A program made the position numbers and the translations under genes. This document shows positions 43,196 to 51,477 of a stretch of 64,000 nt of DNA, piece by piece; positions within the stretch are counted from its first letter, which is position 1, and every line of letters begins with the position of its first letter. Source of the stretch: Chloroflexota bacterium (lineage in GTDB: Bacteria > Chloroflexota > Anaerolineae > Anaerolineales > UBA11579). The notes under the pieces are model-generated. The model ran no database searches, was not told the origin of the DNA, and saw only the letters and a list, made by a program, of their open reading frames with translations. The DNA lies in contig JABFGG010000018.1 of NCBI GenBank assembly GCA_013112575.1, positions 1 to 64,000 of the forward strand, read 5' to 3'.

Positions 43196-44227
43196 CTAAT
43201 TACTACTCACCGCATTAATAAAATCCGCCAGCAAGCCATACGCCGTAGTGTGCGGCCCCGGGTCTTCCTCGATCAAGGACAACTTACCCAACACATCCGT
43301 CTCTAGCTGCACGATGGAGGTTGTACCATCGATGATGAACAACGGCGACTCAGGCCCCACCATTTCCGGGGCTACACTGGCATGCACATGGCCGTCATGT
43401 CTCTCGGCGCTACAAACCAGCTTCCAGCGTTTGCCCTCTTGTTGGGCAGCTTCAATTTCCGCAGAACTGATCTCCCCAATGCCCTTGCGGTCAACCGCAT
43501 CCGGATTCATGGGGATACCCATCAACACCGTCATTAAAGCCGCCACCTTGATGGCTGCGTCCCAGCCATCAACGTCCCCTGAGGGGTCCGTCTCAGCAAT
43601 CCCGATTGATTGCGCGTAGGCCACGGCCTCATCGAAGCTCTGCCCGCCTTCCATCTGTGAGAGGATCAGGTTGGTGGTCGAGTTAAGCACACCTTTAAAG
43701 GCCAGCACTTTGGCAGCGGGCAAGCCGCTGCGCCCCAGCGAGAACACCGGCGCACCATCCATCACCGTGGATTCAAAATAGAAACGCACGTTATTGGCCT
43801 CTGCCAATTCGGTCAATTCCTGATAGGCATGCACCACCGGCCCTTTATTGGCCGTCACGGCATGGATGCCATTATTCAGCGCCGCCTTGATCGTATCGAT
43901 AGCAGGCTGGCCGCTGTCGTAGCTCACCGGGGTGTTCTCAAAGAGCACCTGCGCCTGGGCCGCCTTGAGCAAACTCACCATGTTTTCCGGCACCACCGTG
44001 GTTGACAGCTCATCCAGCGAGCCGCCGCTTTCCACCAGATCAATGGCCTTTTCAAGATCAATACCCTCAGCGTCTATCGCCGAGCCATGGCTCCCCGTAG
44101 TGATAGCAGTCACAGCAAAGCTGATTTCATAGTCTGCTTTCAGACTATCCTGCTTGCTCAAAAGCAAGCGTGCAAAAGCCTTCCCCACGTTGCCAAATCC
44201 GATCAGTGCCAGGTTGTAGTGTGACAT
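43196..44227 (-). CDS. hom: Homoserine dehydrogenase
   Basis: 343 residues without a C-terminal ACT domain. The N-terminal Rossmann motif is LALIGFGNVGKAFARLL; the catalytic segment GVLNSTTNLILSQMEGG and ETDPSGDVDGWDAAIKVA is the family signature with the active-site aspartate and lysine. It reduces aspartate semialdehyde to homoserine with NAD(P)H for threonine and methionine synthesis. Lack of the ACT domain suggests no direct threonine feedback. ATG 44227 is chosen because GAGGAG lies six bases upstream; an upstream extension would run into the preceding terminator. Confidence 0.93.
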   Translation of the reverse strand: MSHYNLALIGFGNVGKAFARLLLSKQDSLKADYEISFAVTAITTGSHGSAIDAEGIDLEKAIDLVESGGSLDELSTTVVPENMVSLLKAAQAQVLFENTPVSYDSGQPAIDTIKAALNNGIHAVTANKGPVVHAYQELTELAEANNVRFYFESTVMDGAPVFSLGRSGLPAAKVLAFKGVLNSTTNLILSQMEGGQSFDEAVAYAQSIGIAETDPSGDVDGWDAAIKVAALMTVLMGIPMNPDAVDRKGIGEISSAEIEAAQQEGKRWKLVCSAERHDGHVHASVAPEMVGPESPLFIIDGTTSIVQLETDVLGKLSLIEEDPGPHTTAYGLLADFINAVSSN

Positions 44228-44244
44228 GGCGTTCTCCTCAACAT

Positions 44245-44273
44245 AAAAATGAGGGGCACAGGAGTGCCCCTCA
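44245..44273 (-). terminator. Intrinsic terminator of the ECF41 sigma operon
   Basis: On the minus strand a 10-bp GC-rich stem (44250-44259 with 44264-44273), a four-base loop and five Ts. It separates the sigma operon from the homoserine dehydrogenase gene on the same strand. Confidence 0.85.
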
Positions 44274-44300
44274 AGAGCATAAACCAATCCAGCGGATTTA

Positions 44301-45170
44301 TCAAACCCCCAGACTTAAAGCTTTCAATTTCTCTGGATTGACCACACCATAACTATTAATGATGCACCCATCCGCAAAATCAAAACTGAGCGTTGCATAA
44401 GGCGCGCCATCAACCTCAAAGAGAATCGCGGGAGTGCCATTCACCTCCAGCATCCTGATGCCAAGCCCTTCGGGTGCCAGTCGCTGCAAACCAAAGAAGA
44501 AGCGCATCCATTTCTCAATACCAAGGATAGGCTTACGCGCCGCCCCGGGCATGCCATTACCATCGCTGTAATGCACCACATCTTCAGCCAGCACGCTTTG
44601 TAAGCTTTCCACATCGCCCTCGCTCACAGCCTGCACGAACTGCATCATGATACGTTGCTGCTCATCGATGGACACGTCAAAGCGTGGGCGTTCGTCCTGC
44701 AAATGGCGGCGCGCCCGGCTAACCAGTTGGCGCACATTCTGCGGGCTTTTATCGACCACGTCCGCGATCTCCGCATATTCGTAGTCAAAGACATCCCTCA
44801 GAATGAATGCCGCCCGTTCAACTGGTGTCAACCGCTCCAGCAGGAACATGAATGCTATCGAGAGAGAATCTCTCTCGATAGCCGTTTCCATCAATCCGGG
44901 TCGTTCGCTGGTCATCAGTGGTTCCGGTAACCAGGGGCCGATATAACTCTCACGCTGCACGCGGGCCAGCCGCAGATGGTCGATGCTCAAGCGTGTCACC
45001 ACTGTCGTCAGGAAAGCTTTGGCTGAGTCCACTTCTCTTAGTTCGACCTCCTGCCAGCGTAAAAACGCCTCTTGCAGCAGGTCCTCGGCATCCATCACGC
45101 TGCCTAAGATACGATATGCGATCGAGAAAAGCAGGGTACGGTGCTGGTCAAAAAGCTCGACGTGGCTCAT
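44301..45170 (-). CDS. ECF41-type RNA polymerase sigma factor with fused SnoaL-like domain
   Basis: 289 residues. Sigma region 2 (about 1-75) has YRILGSVMDAEDLLQEAFLR; region 4 (about 110-170) has RAAFILRDVFDYEYAEIA and NVRQLVSRARRHL. The linker YIGPWLPEPL is diagnostic of group ECF41. The C-terminal SnoaL-like domain keeps a form of the DGGGK motif (DGNGM) and the end motif NPEKL (consensus NPDKL). In this group the fused domain replaces an anti-sigma factor and tunes activity. It is the third gene of an operon with an epimerase-like and a membrane protein, typical ECF41 company, and a matching promoter lies before the operon. Confidence 0.92.
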   Translation of the reverse strand: MSHVELFDQHRTLLFSIAYRILGSVMDAEDLLQEAFLRWQEVELREVDSAKAFLTTVVTRLSIDHLRLARVQRESYIGPWLPEPLMTSERPGLMETAIERDSLSIAFMFLLERLTPVERAAFILRDVFDYEYAEIADVVDKSPQNVRQLVSRARRHLQDERPRFDVSIDEQQRIMMQFVQAVSEGDVESLQSVLAEDVVHYSDGNGMPGAARKPILGIEKWMRFFFGLQRLAPEGLGIRMLEVNGTPAILFEVDGAPYATLSFDFADGCIINSYGVVNPEKLKALSLGV

Positions 45171-45174
45171 GGTC

Positions 45175-45591
45175 CTATCTTATCGCATCACTGCGCTCAA
45201 CCTGCATAGCAGGCCAGGCCAGTATGAAAAGGATCGCCACTATTGAAACAGGAATAGCATCGGTCAGCCAGTGATGCAGTGGCTCCGCGAACGCAATCGC
45301 ATCATACAGGTGGTTGCTGGCGTGCATCAAAGAAGCCAGGGTGACCACCACATACAAGCTGCGATGCTCCCAGGGCCGTCGGCTGATCATAAATAAACCT
45401 ATACCTAATGCCAGCGCAAACACCCCGGCATCACCCAGAAAATGGCGGTTGAAAGGCGGAAAATGCGCTACGTAAGTGTAGAACCAGCCTGGGGCGAAAA
45501 CCAACCCGATACCTGAGGCCAGGTAGAACACCGCCCCCAGGATCACGATCGAACGCAAGAATTTCGTAGATTTGAACATAGTAAACCTCAT
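45175..45591 (-). CDS. Four-helix membrane protein of unknown function
   Basis: 138 residues with four hydrophobic segments (about 14-32, 50-70, 78-98 and 112-130). Residues such as FPPFNRHFLGDAGVFALALG and LMHASNHLYD resemble small DoxX/DUF4345-like membrane proteins, but the family is not certain. The ATG overlaps the epimerase stop by four bases (ATGA) and the sigma factor gene starts four bases after its stop, so all three are one operon under probable ECF41 control. Confidence 0.75.
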   Translation of the reverse strand: MRFTMFKSTKFLRSIVILGAVFYLASGIGLVFAPGWFYTYVAHFPPFNRHFLGDAGVFALALGIGLFMISRRPWEHRSLYVVVTLASLMHASNHLYDAIAFAEPLHHWLTDAIPVSIVAILFILAWPAMQVERSDAIR

Positions 45592-46400
45592 ACCTGAGCG
45601 CTCTCTGTCTGAAGCTTTGCTTGTGATGCAAAGCGTTTATCCAGCCACTGTTGCCAGCTTATCTTCCCGTATCTATTCTCTGGGGTAGTATGCACTCCCT
45701 CACGAAAAGCTCTGGCAACCTTACCGGGAATCGGCAAATGCCTTACTTTACGCTGCATACCCTGAGCAGCCATCCAACTGTTAGCCAGCTCCCCCCAGCT
45801 CAAAATCTCTGGCCCACCAATATCCTCAGCATATTCACTGGGTCCTTGCTGCACCAGTTCCGTCATGCGCTGGCCTACTTCACTAACATCGATCAACTGG
45901 AAAGGGATGTCCGTGGGCAAAAAGACCAGCGGCATACGGAATAAGGCGGGAATGATGAGATCACCCAAAAAGGTATGAAACTGCGTTGCCCGCAATATCG
46001 TCCAGGGCACATCCTGTGCTCGAATTAATCGCTCAGTCTCATATTTGGCTTTGTAGTACGGGAAAGGATGTTGGTCTACACCCACGATAGAAATGTAGAC
46101 AAAGTGGGCCAGCCCATTCTTTTTGCCGATTTCCAACAAACGCTGTGCACCACCTATGTCAACCTTCTTGGCAGCCGCTGGTGTGCTGGCTGCATGGATG
46201 ATGGTATCCACCCCTTCAACCGCTTCTGCTACCCCCTCCCCGCTTGCAAGTGCACCCTGCGCCCATTCTAAGCTGACATCATCGCTGGCTTTGCGCGCCC
46301 TGCGGCTCAGGACGCGCACTGTGTGACCAGCTTCCATCAATAAGGGGATAAGTTGGCGGCCCAAAGACCCGCTGCCGCCTGTGATCAATATGTGAGACAT
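45588..46400 (-). CDS. NAD(P)-binding atypical SDR/epimerase (NmrA-like)
   Basis: 270 residues. ILITGGSGSLGRQLIPLLMEAG is the N-terminal nucleotide-binding loop of extended or atypical short-chain dehydrogenases; VDTIIHAAS and YYKAKYETERLI follow, and TILRATQFHTFLGD is the usual segment after the active site. The canonical YxxxK is present in the form YYKAKYETE. Substrate unknown. It is the first gene of the ECF41 operon; ECF41 sigma factors characteristically sit beside carboxymuconolactone decarboxylases, oxidoreductases or epimerases. AAGGAG lies seven bases before the ATG. Confidence 0.87.
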   Translation of the reverse strand: MSHILITGGSGSLGRQLIPLLMEAGHTVRVLSRRARKASDDVSLEWAQGALASGEGVAEAVEGVDTIIHAASTPAAAKKVDIGGAQRLLEIGKKNGLAHFVYISIVGVDQHPFPYYKAKYETERLIRAQDVPWTILRATQFHTFLGDLIIPALFRMPLVFLPTDIPFQLIDVSEVGQRMTELVQQGPSEYAEDIGGPEILSWGELANSWMAAQGMQRKVRHLPIPGKVARAFREGVHTTPENRYGKISWQQWLDKRFASQAKLQTESAQV

Positions 46401-46436
46401 AAAAAAACTCCTTCTGTACTTGTTTCTACAAAAGGA

Positions 46437-46463
46437 GACGGATAAGCAGTCGTTTTTGTGACA
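46437..46463 (-). promoter_or_regulatory. Predicted ECF41 promoter of the epimerase-sigma operon
   Basis: On the minus strand TGTCACA (46457-46463), a 16-base spacer and CGTC (46437-46440). This matches the known ECF41 target form TGTCACA-N16-CGTC. A leader of about 30 bases with AAGGAG would follow. The sigma factor encoded at the end of the operon should therefore control its own expression. Confidence 0.75.
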
Positions 46464-46522
46464 GCCTAAAGAGCAACCACCCGAATTTATCTGTGTTTAT
46501 CCGCTTTCATCTGTGGTTGCTT

Positions 46523-47254
46523 TTATACGGCTGGCCAGGGATAAGCCCGTTCGTCATTGCGTGGAGCCGGAAAAACACCTTCTTCCAGCAATCTTTCAGC
46601 ACGCGCCACCATTGCCCGAATCTCATAATCCATCAGGTGGGCCTCCAGTCTTTTACAAAACTCATTATCTTCCTTTAGCTTTGGCAGCAAGGCAGCTATA
46701 TCCTTGCAAGCTTCTTCCGGCAGAGGTTCCCCCACAAAATCCCAGATGACCGTGCGCAGCTTGTACTGGCTGTGGAAACAGATACCGTGGTCGATCAACC
46801 AGATATGATCGTGGGGGTCCACCAGCACATGTCCCCCCTTGCGGTCAGCATTGTTCACCAAAATGTCGAACAGCACCACGATGCGCAAACGCTGGCGGTG
46901 TTCCTCACTGAAATTGAAGTAATGGTATTCGGGGTCATGCTCAACATGAAGCTGTAACGAGCCGCCCCCCGCGGGCCCTTCTGCCCGATATACCGTCGGC
47001 GGCACCAGCCCCCAGCCCAACTCCTCGCTCAGCAGATACGCAGCCACTTCACGGCCTGCCAGCGAATCACTGGGAAAGTCCCACAAAGGGCGCTCGCCGC
47101 GCGTGGGTTTATACACCCCTTTCAGTAGGCCGTCCCCATGCTGTATATTGACCAGGAACGTGTAATTCGAGCCCCACATGAACTGGCCTTCGACATCGAA
47201 GTCGCCGGTCTGTAACGAATTGAGCACGTCTTCTGTTGAGGGGGATTTAGACAT
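46523..47254 (-). CDS. SCO1664 family protein (PI3/4-kinase-like fold)
   Basis: 243 residues. NNADRKGGHVLVD and IWLIDHGICFH correspond to the catalytic-loop and metal-binding (DHG) segments of phosphatidylinositol-kinase-like folds, and LLKGVYKPTRGERPLWDFP fits the phosphate-binding lysine region. The family (TIGR03843) occurs mostly in actinobacteria and Chloroflexota in a fixed cluster with DUF3090 and an MSMEG_4193-like phosphatase; both are the next genes upstream here. Its phosphorylated substrate is unknown. Confidence 0.87.
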   Translation of the reverse strand: MSKSPSTEDVLNSLQTGDFDVEGQFMWGSNYTFLVNIQHGDGLLKGVYKPTRGERPLWDFPSDSLAGREVAAYLLSEELGWGLVPPTVYRAEGPAGGGSLQLHVEHDPEYHYFNFSEEHRQRLRIVVLFDILVNNADRKGGHVLVDPHDHIWLIDHGICFHSQYKLRTVIWDFVGEPLPEEACKDIAALLPKLKEDNEFCKRLEAHLMDYEIRAMVARAERLLEEGVFPAPRNDERAYPWPAV

Positions 47255-47347
47255 AAAGAAAATGCAAGCTACGCTTCGCGCAGGAAACTAGGTATTCTCA
47301 ATTCCCTACGACCTGATACCTGATTACCTATTCCTAATTACTGGTCC

Positions 47348-47881
47348 TTAGTGCCTATGGCCGTTCTTGCGTGGGCAAAAGTGGCCTTCGGGGTCCATCG
47401 GTTCACCACATTGTTCACATAGTGGCCTGCCACGAGAGGAGATCTCCACTCCCCAATGGATCAATGCACGAATTTGCGCACGCGAACACCAGAAGCGCAC
47501 TACGTTGGTCTCTTCCTCAGGCTGGTCTTCTTCCGTGGCGATCTCGCGCGCCACTAAACCCACCAGGTCATTCTCCACGTCATAGCCCAGGCCCAATTCG
47601 CCTACTCGGAACAGTGGCTCGACCGGTGGGTGAATGTGCATCTGTTCTTCATCGTAGTCGCCCGGGGCGTTAGGCAGGTTGGGAAATTTCTGATAGATCT
47701 CGGCCAGGAACTGCTCCACGCCTACCGCCAGCGTCTGGATCTGGAATTTCTCGACGATCAGGCTGACGATACGTTCATCTTTCCAGCCCTGGATATAAAA
47801 CACACGCTTACCCGCCGGACCGATAGCATCCGTGGTGATGTGTGTTACTGGCTTGAGTTCAATATCTATGCGCTCTTCCAT
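47348..47881 (-). CDS. DUF3090 family protein with C-terminal zinc-binding motif
   Basis: 177 residues (TIGR03847/DUF3090). The beta-rich body includes AGKRVFYIQGWKDERIVSLI and VGELGLGYD. The C-terminal CEQCGEPMDPEGHFCPRKNG has three cysteines and nearby histidines that could hold a zinc ion. Middle member of the conserved three-gene cluster; function unknown, but the constant pairing with a kinase fold and a phosphatase suggests a shared phospho-substrate. Confidence 0.88.
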   Translation of the reverse strand: MEERIDIELKPVTHITTDAIGPAGKRVFYIQGWKDERIVSLIVEKFQIQTLAVGVEQFLAEIYQKFPNLPNAPGDYDEEQMHIHPPVEPLFRVGELGLGYDVENDLVGLVAREIATEEDQPEEETNVVRFWCSRAQIRALIHWGVEISSRGRPLCEQCGEPMDPEGHFCPRKNGHRH

Positions 47882-47941
47882 GCATCCAACTTTTTTACCA
47901 ATAAGGGTTCAACTATTTAGTATACCAAAGGGGCACAAGTA

Positions 47942-48565
47942 TTACTTTTGGGCTTTTTCGTCTAACAACTGCACCCGCTGGTTGACGTTGGCAATGAAGC
48001 TATGATTGGCACTGAGATGCACGGTGCTTATTGAAGCTGGCGAGACCATGATCCTTTGGAAATTATCCAATGCCAGCCCCATGTAATACGCCAGTGCCAG
48101 CTTGATCATATCGCTATGCCCCACACACACGATCAAATCCCTATCTTTGTGCATGCCCACAAGGGTTTCCAACTCCGTAGCAATACGCTGCTGGGCTTCA
48201 GCGAAGCTCTCCCCTTCCGGGAAACGCATCCGTGAAGGCGCGTTCTGCACCGTCTTCCACAGTTTGCGTCGCCTCAACTGCTTTAACGATTTGTCCTCCC
48301 AACCCCCATAATCCATTTCTATTAATCCGGGCCGCTTGACGACCTTCAGCTTATGGACTGCCGCGATGGGTTTAGCCGTTTCCATCGTGCGGGCCAGCGG
48401 GCTACTGTACACTGCCTTGACGGGCATTTCTTCTAAATACTTCGCCACCGCTTCGGCCTGCTTCACTCCCTTTTCGTTTAGATGCACTCCAGGCAAACGC
48501 CCGGCCAGTTTCCCCTTTTTGACATATTCGTTTTCGCCGTGACGGATCAGCAAAATACTTGGCAT
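47942..48565 (-). CDS. Histidine phosphatase (phosphoglycerate mutase-like), MSMEG_4193 type
   Basis: 207 residues. LLIRHGENEYVKKGKLAGR holds the phospho-accepting histidine (RHG), SSPLARTMETA and EMDYGGWE follow in the usual places, and VCVGHSDMIKL supplies the second histidine. The neighbourhood with DUF3090 and the SCO1664-type protein identifies it with the TIGR03848 group. Its ATG lies three bases after the rarA stop, so it is transcribed with rarA. Confidence 0.9.
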   Translation of the reverse strand: MPSILLIRHGENEYVKKGKLAGRLPGVHLNEKGVKQAEAVAKYLEEMPVKAVYSSPLARTMETAKPIAAVHKLKVVKRPGLIEMDYGGWEDKSLKQLRRRKLWKTVQNAPSRMRFPEGESFAEAQQRIATELETLVGMHKDRDLIVCVGHSDMIKLALAYYMGLALDNFQRIMVSPASISTVHLSANHSFIANVNQRVQLLDEKAQK

Positions 48566-48568
48566 AGT

Positions 48569-49996
48569 TTAGCGGCTGGATTTGCCGCTGGTGATCTTTT
48601 GTTTGCGTTTGCTGGCCAGCACTTCATCTTCGCTCAGGTCAGGAATAGTTTCGGTATCGGTGATACCCAGGGCTTTACGCTGCGCCGCGCGCCACATCTC
48701 CAGACGTTGACCTACCTGTTTTTCATAACCCTGGTCGCTGGGCGTATAGAAATACGTTCCCAGCACATCTTTGGGCAAGTATTGCTGAGCCGTGTAATGC
48801 CCGGGGTGGGCATGAGGATATTCGTAGCCTTTACCATGCCCCAATGCTTCACCATCGCGGTTGGCGTCTTTGAGGTGGTCGGGCACTTCCACTGCCCCAT
48901 CTTTCTCGATCAATTCAAAAGCTTTAAAGTAATGGTTGGTTGTGTTGGATTTAGGTGCGGTCGCCAGGTACAACGTGGCATGCACAATGGGATACACGCC
49001 TTCCGGCAGACCAATGTAATCAAAAGCCTGTGCTGCGGCACTGACCACCACCATCCCATTGGGGTCAGCCAGTCCTATATCCTCACCCGCCAGGATGATC
49101 AGCCGCCGAATGATGAAACGTGGGTCTTCACCTGCATACAACATCTTGGCCAGCCAGTAGAGTGCCGCATCCGGGTCAGAGCCGCGCACCGACTTGATGA
49201 AGGCCGAGATCGTGTCGTAATGCGCATCCCCATCTTTGTCGTAGAGTACAGCCCGGCGTTGGATCGACTCCTGGGCCACTTCCAGCGAAACGCGCACCAC
49301 ACCATCTTCATCTGGGTTTGTGCTGATCACGGCCAGCTCTAAAGCATTGAGGGCATTGCGCGCATCCCCGCCTGCCACATGGATCAGGTGCTCCATGGCC
49401 CCTTCCGCCAATTCAACCGTATACTCACCCAGGCCGCGTTCTTTATCTTCAAGGGCATTCAACAATATCTGCCGCACACCCTCAGCATCTAACAAATTTA
49501 ACTGGAAGATACGCGAACGCGAAACCAGCGCCCCATTGACTTCAAAGTAAGGATTTTCGGTAGTCGCCCCGATCAATGTAACGGTGCCATTCTCCACGTG
49601 CGGCAGCAGCGCATCTTGCTGGGCCTTGTTCCAGCGATGCACCTCATCCACGAACAGGATCGTGCGCTTGTTGTACAGTTTGCGTCGTTCAACCGCATCC
49701 CCCACCACTTCACGCAAACGCGCCACGCCATCCAGCACTGCCGAAAGTGTCTCAAAATGCGACTCTGTATGGTTAGCGATTACCATCGCCAGCGTAGTTT
49801 TTCCGGTACCGGGCGGCCCCCACAAAATCACCGACGCAAACAGGCGGTCGGCCTCAATGGCCCGTCGCAGCAAACGTCCCTCCCCTACAATCTCATCCTG
49901 CCCTACGTACTCATCCAATACCCGCGGACGCATACGCGCCGCCAATGGTGCTTCGTGGGACAGGTTATTCTGCATAGCGTGGTCAAAAAGGTCCAT
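48569..49996 (-). CDS. rarA: Replication-associated recombination protein A (AAA+ ATPase)
   Basis: 475 residues. The N-terminal RPRVLDEYVGQDEIVGEG is the family signature; Walker A is GPPGTGKTT (60-68), Walker B is ILFVDEVHRWNKAQQD, and sensor 1 is LIGATTENPYFEVN. The C-terminal part (IKSVRGSDPDAALYWLAKML, EYPHAHPGHY) is the tetramerisation and MgsA region. It acts at stalled replication forks with SSB. TATAAT eight bases before the ATG suggests a leaderless transcript. The phosphatase follows after three bases. Confidence 0.95.
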   Translation of the reverse strand: MDLFDHAMQNNLSHEAPLAARMRPRVLDEYVGQDEIVGEGRLLRRAIEADRLFASVILWGPPGTGKTTLAMVIANHTESHFETLSAVLDGVARLREVVGDAVERRKLYNKRTILFVDEVHRWNKAQQDALLPHVENGTVTLIGATTENPYFEVNGALVSRSRIFQLNLLDAEGVRQILLNALEDKERGLGEYTVELAEGAMEHLIHVAGGDARNALNALELAVISTNPDEDGVVRVSLEVAQESIQRRAVLYDKDGDAHYDTISAFIKSVRGSDPDAALYWLAKMLYAGEDPRFIIRRLIILAGEDIGLADPNGMVVVSAAAQAFDYIGLPEGVYPIVHATLYLATAPKSNTTNHYFKAFELIEKDGAVEVPDHLKDANRDGEALGHGKGYEYPHAHPGHYTAQQYLPKDVLGTYFYTPSDQGYEKQVGQRLEMWRAAQRKALGITDTETIPDLSEDEVLASKRKQKITSGKSSR

Positions 49997-50004
49997 AAAC
50001 TGTG

Positions 50005-50010
50005 ATTATA
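50005..50010 (-). promoter_or_regulatory. -10 TATAAT eight bases before rarA
   Basis: Minus-strand TATAAT eight bases from the rarA ATG, with no Shine-Dalgarno sequence between. Confidence 0.5.
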
Positions 50011-50108
50011 GCACGCTCAAATGTGCTAATAATTCCCCGCCTAGAGGCCAACAAAACTTTACAATTTGGATAAATTACGGCTTTGTCAGTTTCCTAAACA
50101 CCGCTTGT

Positions 50109-50137
50109 GCTATGCTAACCGCATAAAGTGGCATAGC
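50109..50137 (+). other. Inverted repeat in the leader of the GGDEF gene
   Basis: GCTATGC (50109-50115) and GCATAGC (50131-50137) lie 15 bases apart, ending five bases before the ATG at 50143. It could be an operator or a hairpin masking the start. No function can be assigned. Confidence 0.3.
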
Positions 50138-50142
50138 AATAT

Positions 50143-50874
50143 ATGAAAAGATTTACAGGGGTTTCACTACAGCTACGTTTGATAAACCACCTCGGTGTTT
50201 TTGGCGCCACGGCACTAACGTCCGTTTTTGCTGTGCTGTTTTCTGTTAGCATCACAGCTTTTGTGCTACATCTTAACGAAGCACCGGATTATTCAATGGG
50301 GCTAACACTTTCAGTAGTAATTCCCACCTTGCTGGCCCCTGTCTTTGCCTATACTACTTACCAACTGGTGGACAGACTTAACAAACAGGACCGTTTGTTA
50401 CGTACCTATGCCCAGGAGGACGCGCTGACAGGTCTTTTCAACCGCCGCTATTTTACGGAATTGGCCGAAAAAGAGATCGTACGCGCCAAGCGTTATAGCC
50501 TACCCGTTTCCATGATCATGCTCGACATAGATGGATTCAAAAACATCAACGATCAACACGGTCACCTTGTTGGCGATGATGTGTTGCGCTCCATTGGAAA
50601 AAAGCTCAGAGAAACTTTCCGAGCCTCAGACATTGTCGGCCGCTTTGGGGGCGATGAATTTATCATCTTGCTTCCACATACAGACGAACAGCAAGCACTG
50701 GAGAGCGCCCAAAGGATCCAGGACAGTCTGGGGGAGTATGCTGCCAATGGCAATAGTGTCGACATCCACTACGAGACCAGTCTGGGAGTTTCTACTCTCC
50801 AGGATGCAAAACAGAACTTTGACGAGCTGGTGCGCATCGCCGATCACAATATGTATACGGCCAAACGCACATAG
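50143..50874 (+). CDS. Membrane-bound diguanylate cyclase (GGDEF)
   Basis: 243 residues. Two membrane helices (about 15-40 and 47-70), with only a short loop between, anchor a C-terminal GGDEF domain. The domain has DALTGLFNRRYFTEL, metal-binding MIMLDIDGFKNINDQHGH, an intact GGDEF, and an RxxD inhibitory site (RASD) five residues before it. It should make cyclic di-GMP and be product-inhibited. There is almost no extracytoplasmic sensor region. No clear ribosome binding site; an inverted repeat lies just before the start. Confidence 0.92.
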   Translation: MKRFTGVSLQLRLINHLGVFGATALTSVFAVLFSVSITAFVLHLNEAPDYSMGLTLSVVIPTLLAPVFAYTTYQLVDRLNKQDRLLRTYAQEDALTGLFNRRYFTELAEKEIVRAKRYSLPVSMIMLDIDGFKNINDQHGHLVGDDVLRSIGKKLRETFRASDIVGRFGGDEFIILLPHTDEQQALESAQRIQDSLGEYAANGNSVDIHYETSLGVSTLQDAKQNFDELVRIADHNMYTAKRT

Positions 50875-50956
50875 CTTCAAATCTTTCCCTTTCAGGTAAC
50901 ATTCGGCTTGCTACGTAGCTCTTTGCATTTTGCATGTCCACCACCTGGAGGGAACG

Positions 50957-51469
50957 ATGTCTAAGATAGCTCCGTTTATCCTAATATTCTCAGCCATTTC
51001 CATAACTGCCTGTTCTGCTTTGGCTCCAGAACCAACCGCAACACCTACCACCACAGCAACCAATACGCCTCTTCCAACAGCCACCTTCACACTAACCCCA
51101 GAACCAACACCAACTTCTACCTTCGAACCGACTGACACGCCCGTCCCACAAATTGATCCAACGCAAGCCCAAAATAACGACTCAGGTCTTGATGAAACAC
51201 CTGTAGCGGAATGGCGTGGTGTGCCCATCATGCCTGAGGCAATAGCCGCTCATTCAGGTAGTGTTGCTTATTTCTACAATGTTGACGTAAGCATTGAAGA
51301 AATATTCGAATTTTACGAACGAGAAATGGCAGCATTAGGCTATCCATATTTAGGTTACACAGAAACTACCTCCGGATCGACGATATTCGCTTATGATATG
51401 GAAGAGCGGACAGTTACTATTACTGTCGCAGTTCAAGATGATGGAACAAATCTAATATTAATTTTCTGA
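50957..51469 (+). CDS. Lipoprotein, first of a tandem paralogous pair
   Basis: 170 residues from the ATG at 50957, with GGAGGG six bases upstream. Signal peptide with lipobox ITAC (Cys19), Thr/Pro-rich linker to about residue 75, then a small domain of about 90 residues: EWRGVPIMPEAIAAHSG, an EEIFEFYERE helix and MAALGYPYLG. The next gene has the same plan. The small domain resembles a common Chloroflexota lipoprotein fold of unknown function. Confidence 0.78.
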   Translation: MSKIAPFILIFSAISITACSALAPEPTATPTTTATNTPLPTATFTLTPEPTPTSTFEPTDTPVPQIDPTQAQNNDSGLDETPVAEWRGVPIMPEAIAAHSGSVAYFYNVDVSIEEIFEFYEREMAALGYPYLGYTETTSGSTIFAYDMEERTVTITVAVQDDGTNLILIF

Positions 51470-51477
51470 TTTCTACG

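Noticed and set aside
48482..49342. Long plus-strand open frame of 286 codons across the rarA gene
   Set aside because: It is antisense to rarA, whose Walker A, Walker B and sensor motifs are intact; the plus-strand translation has no recognisable domain and no plausible start signal.
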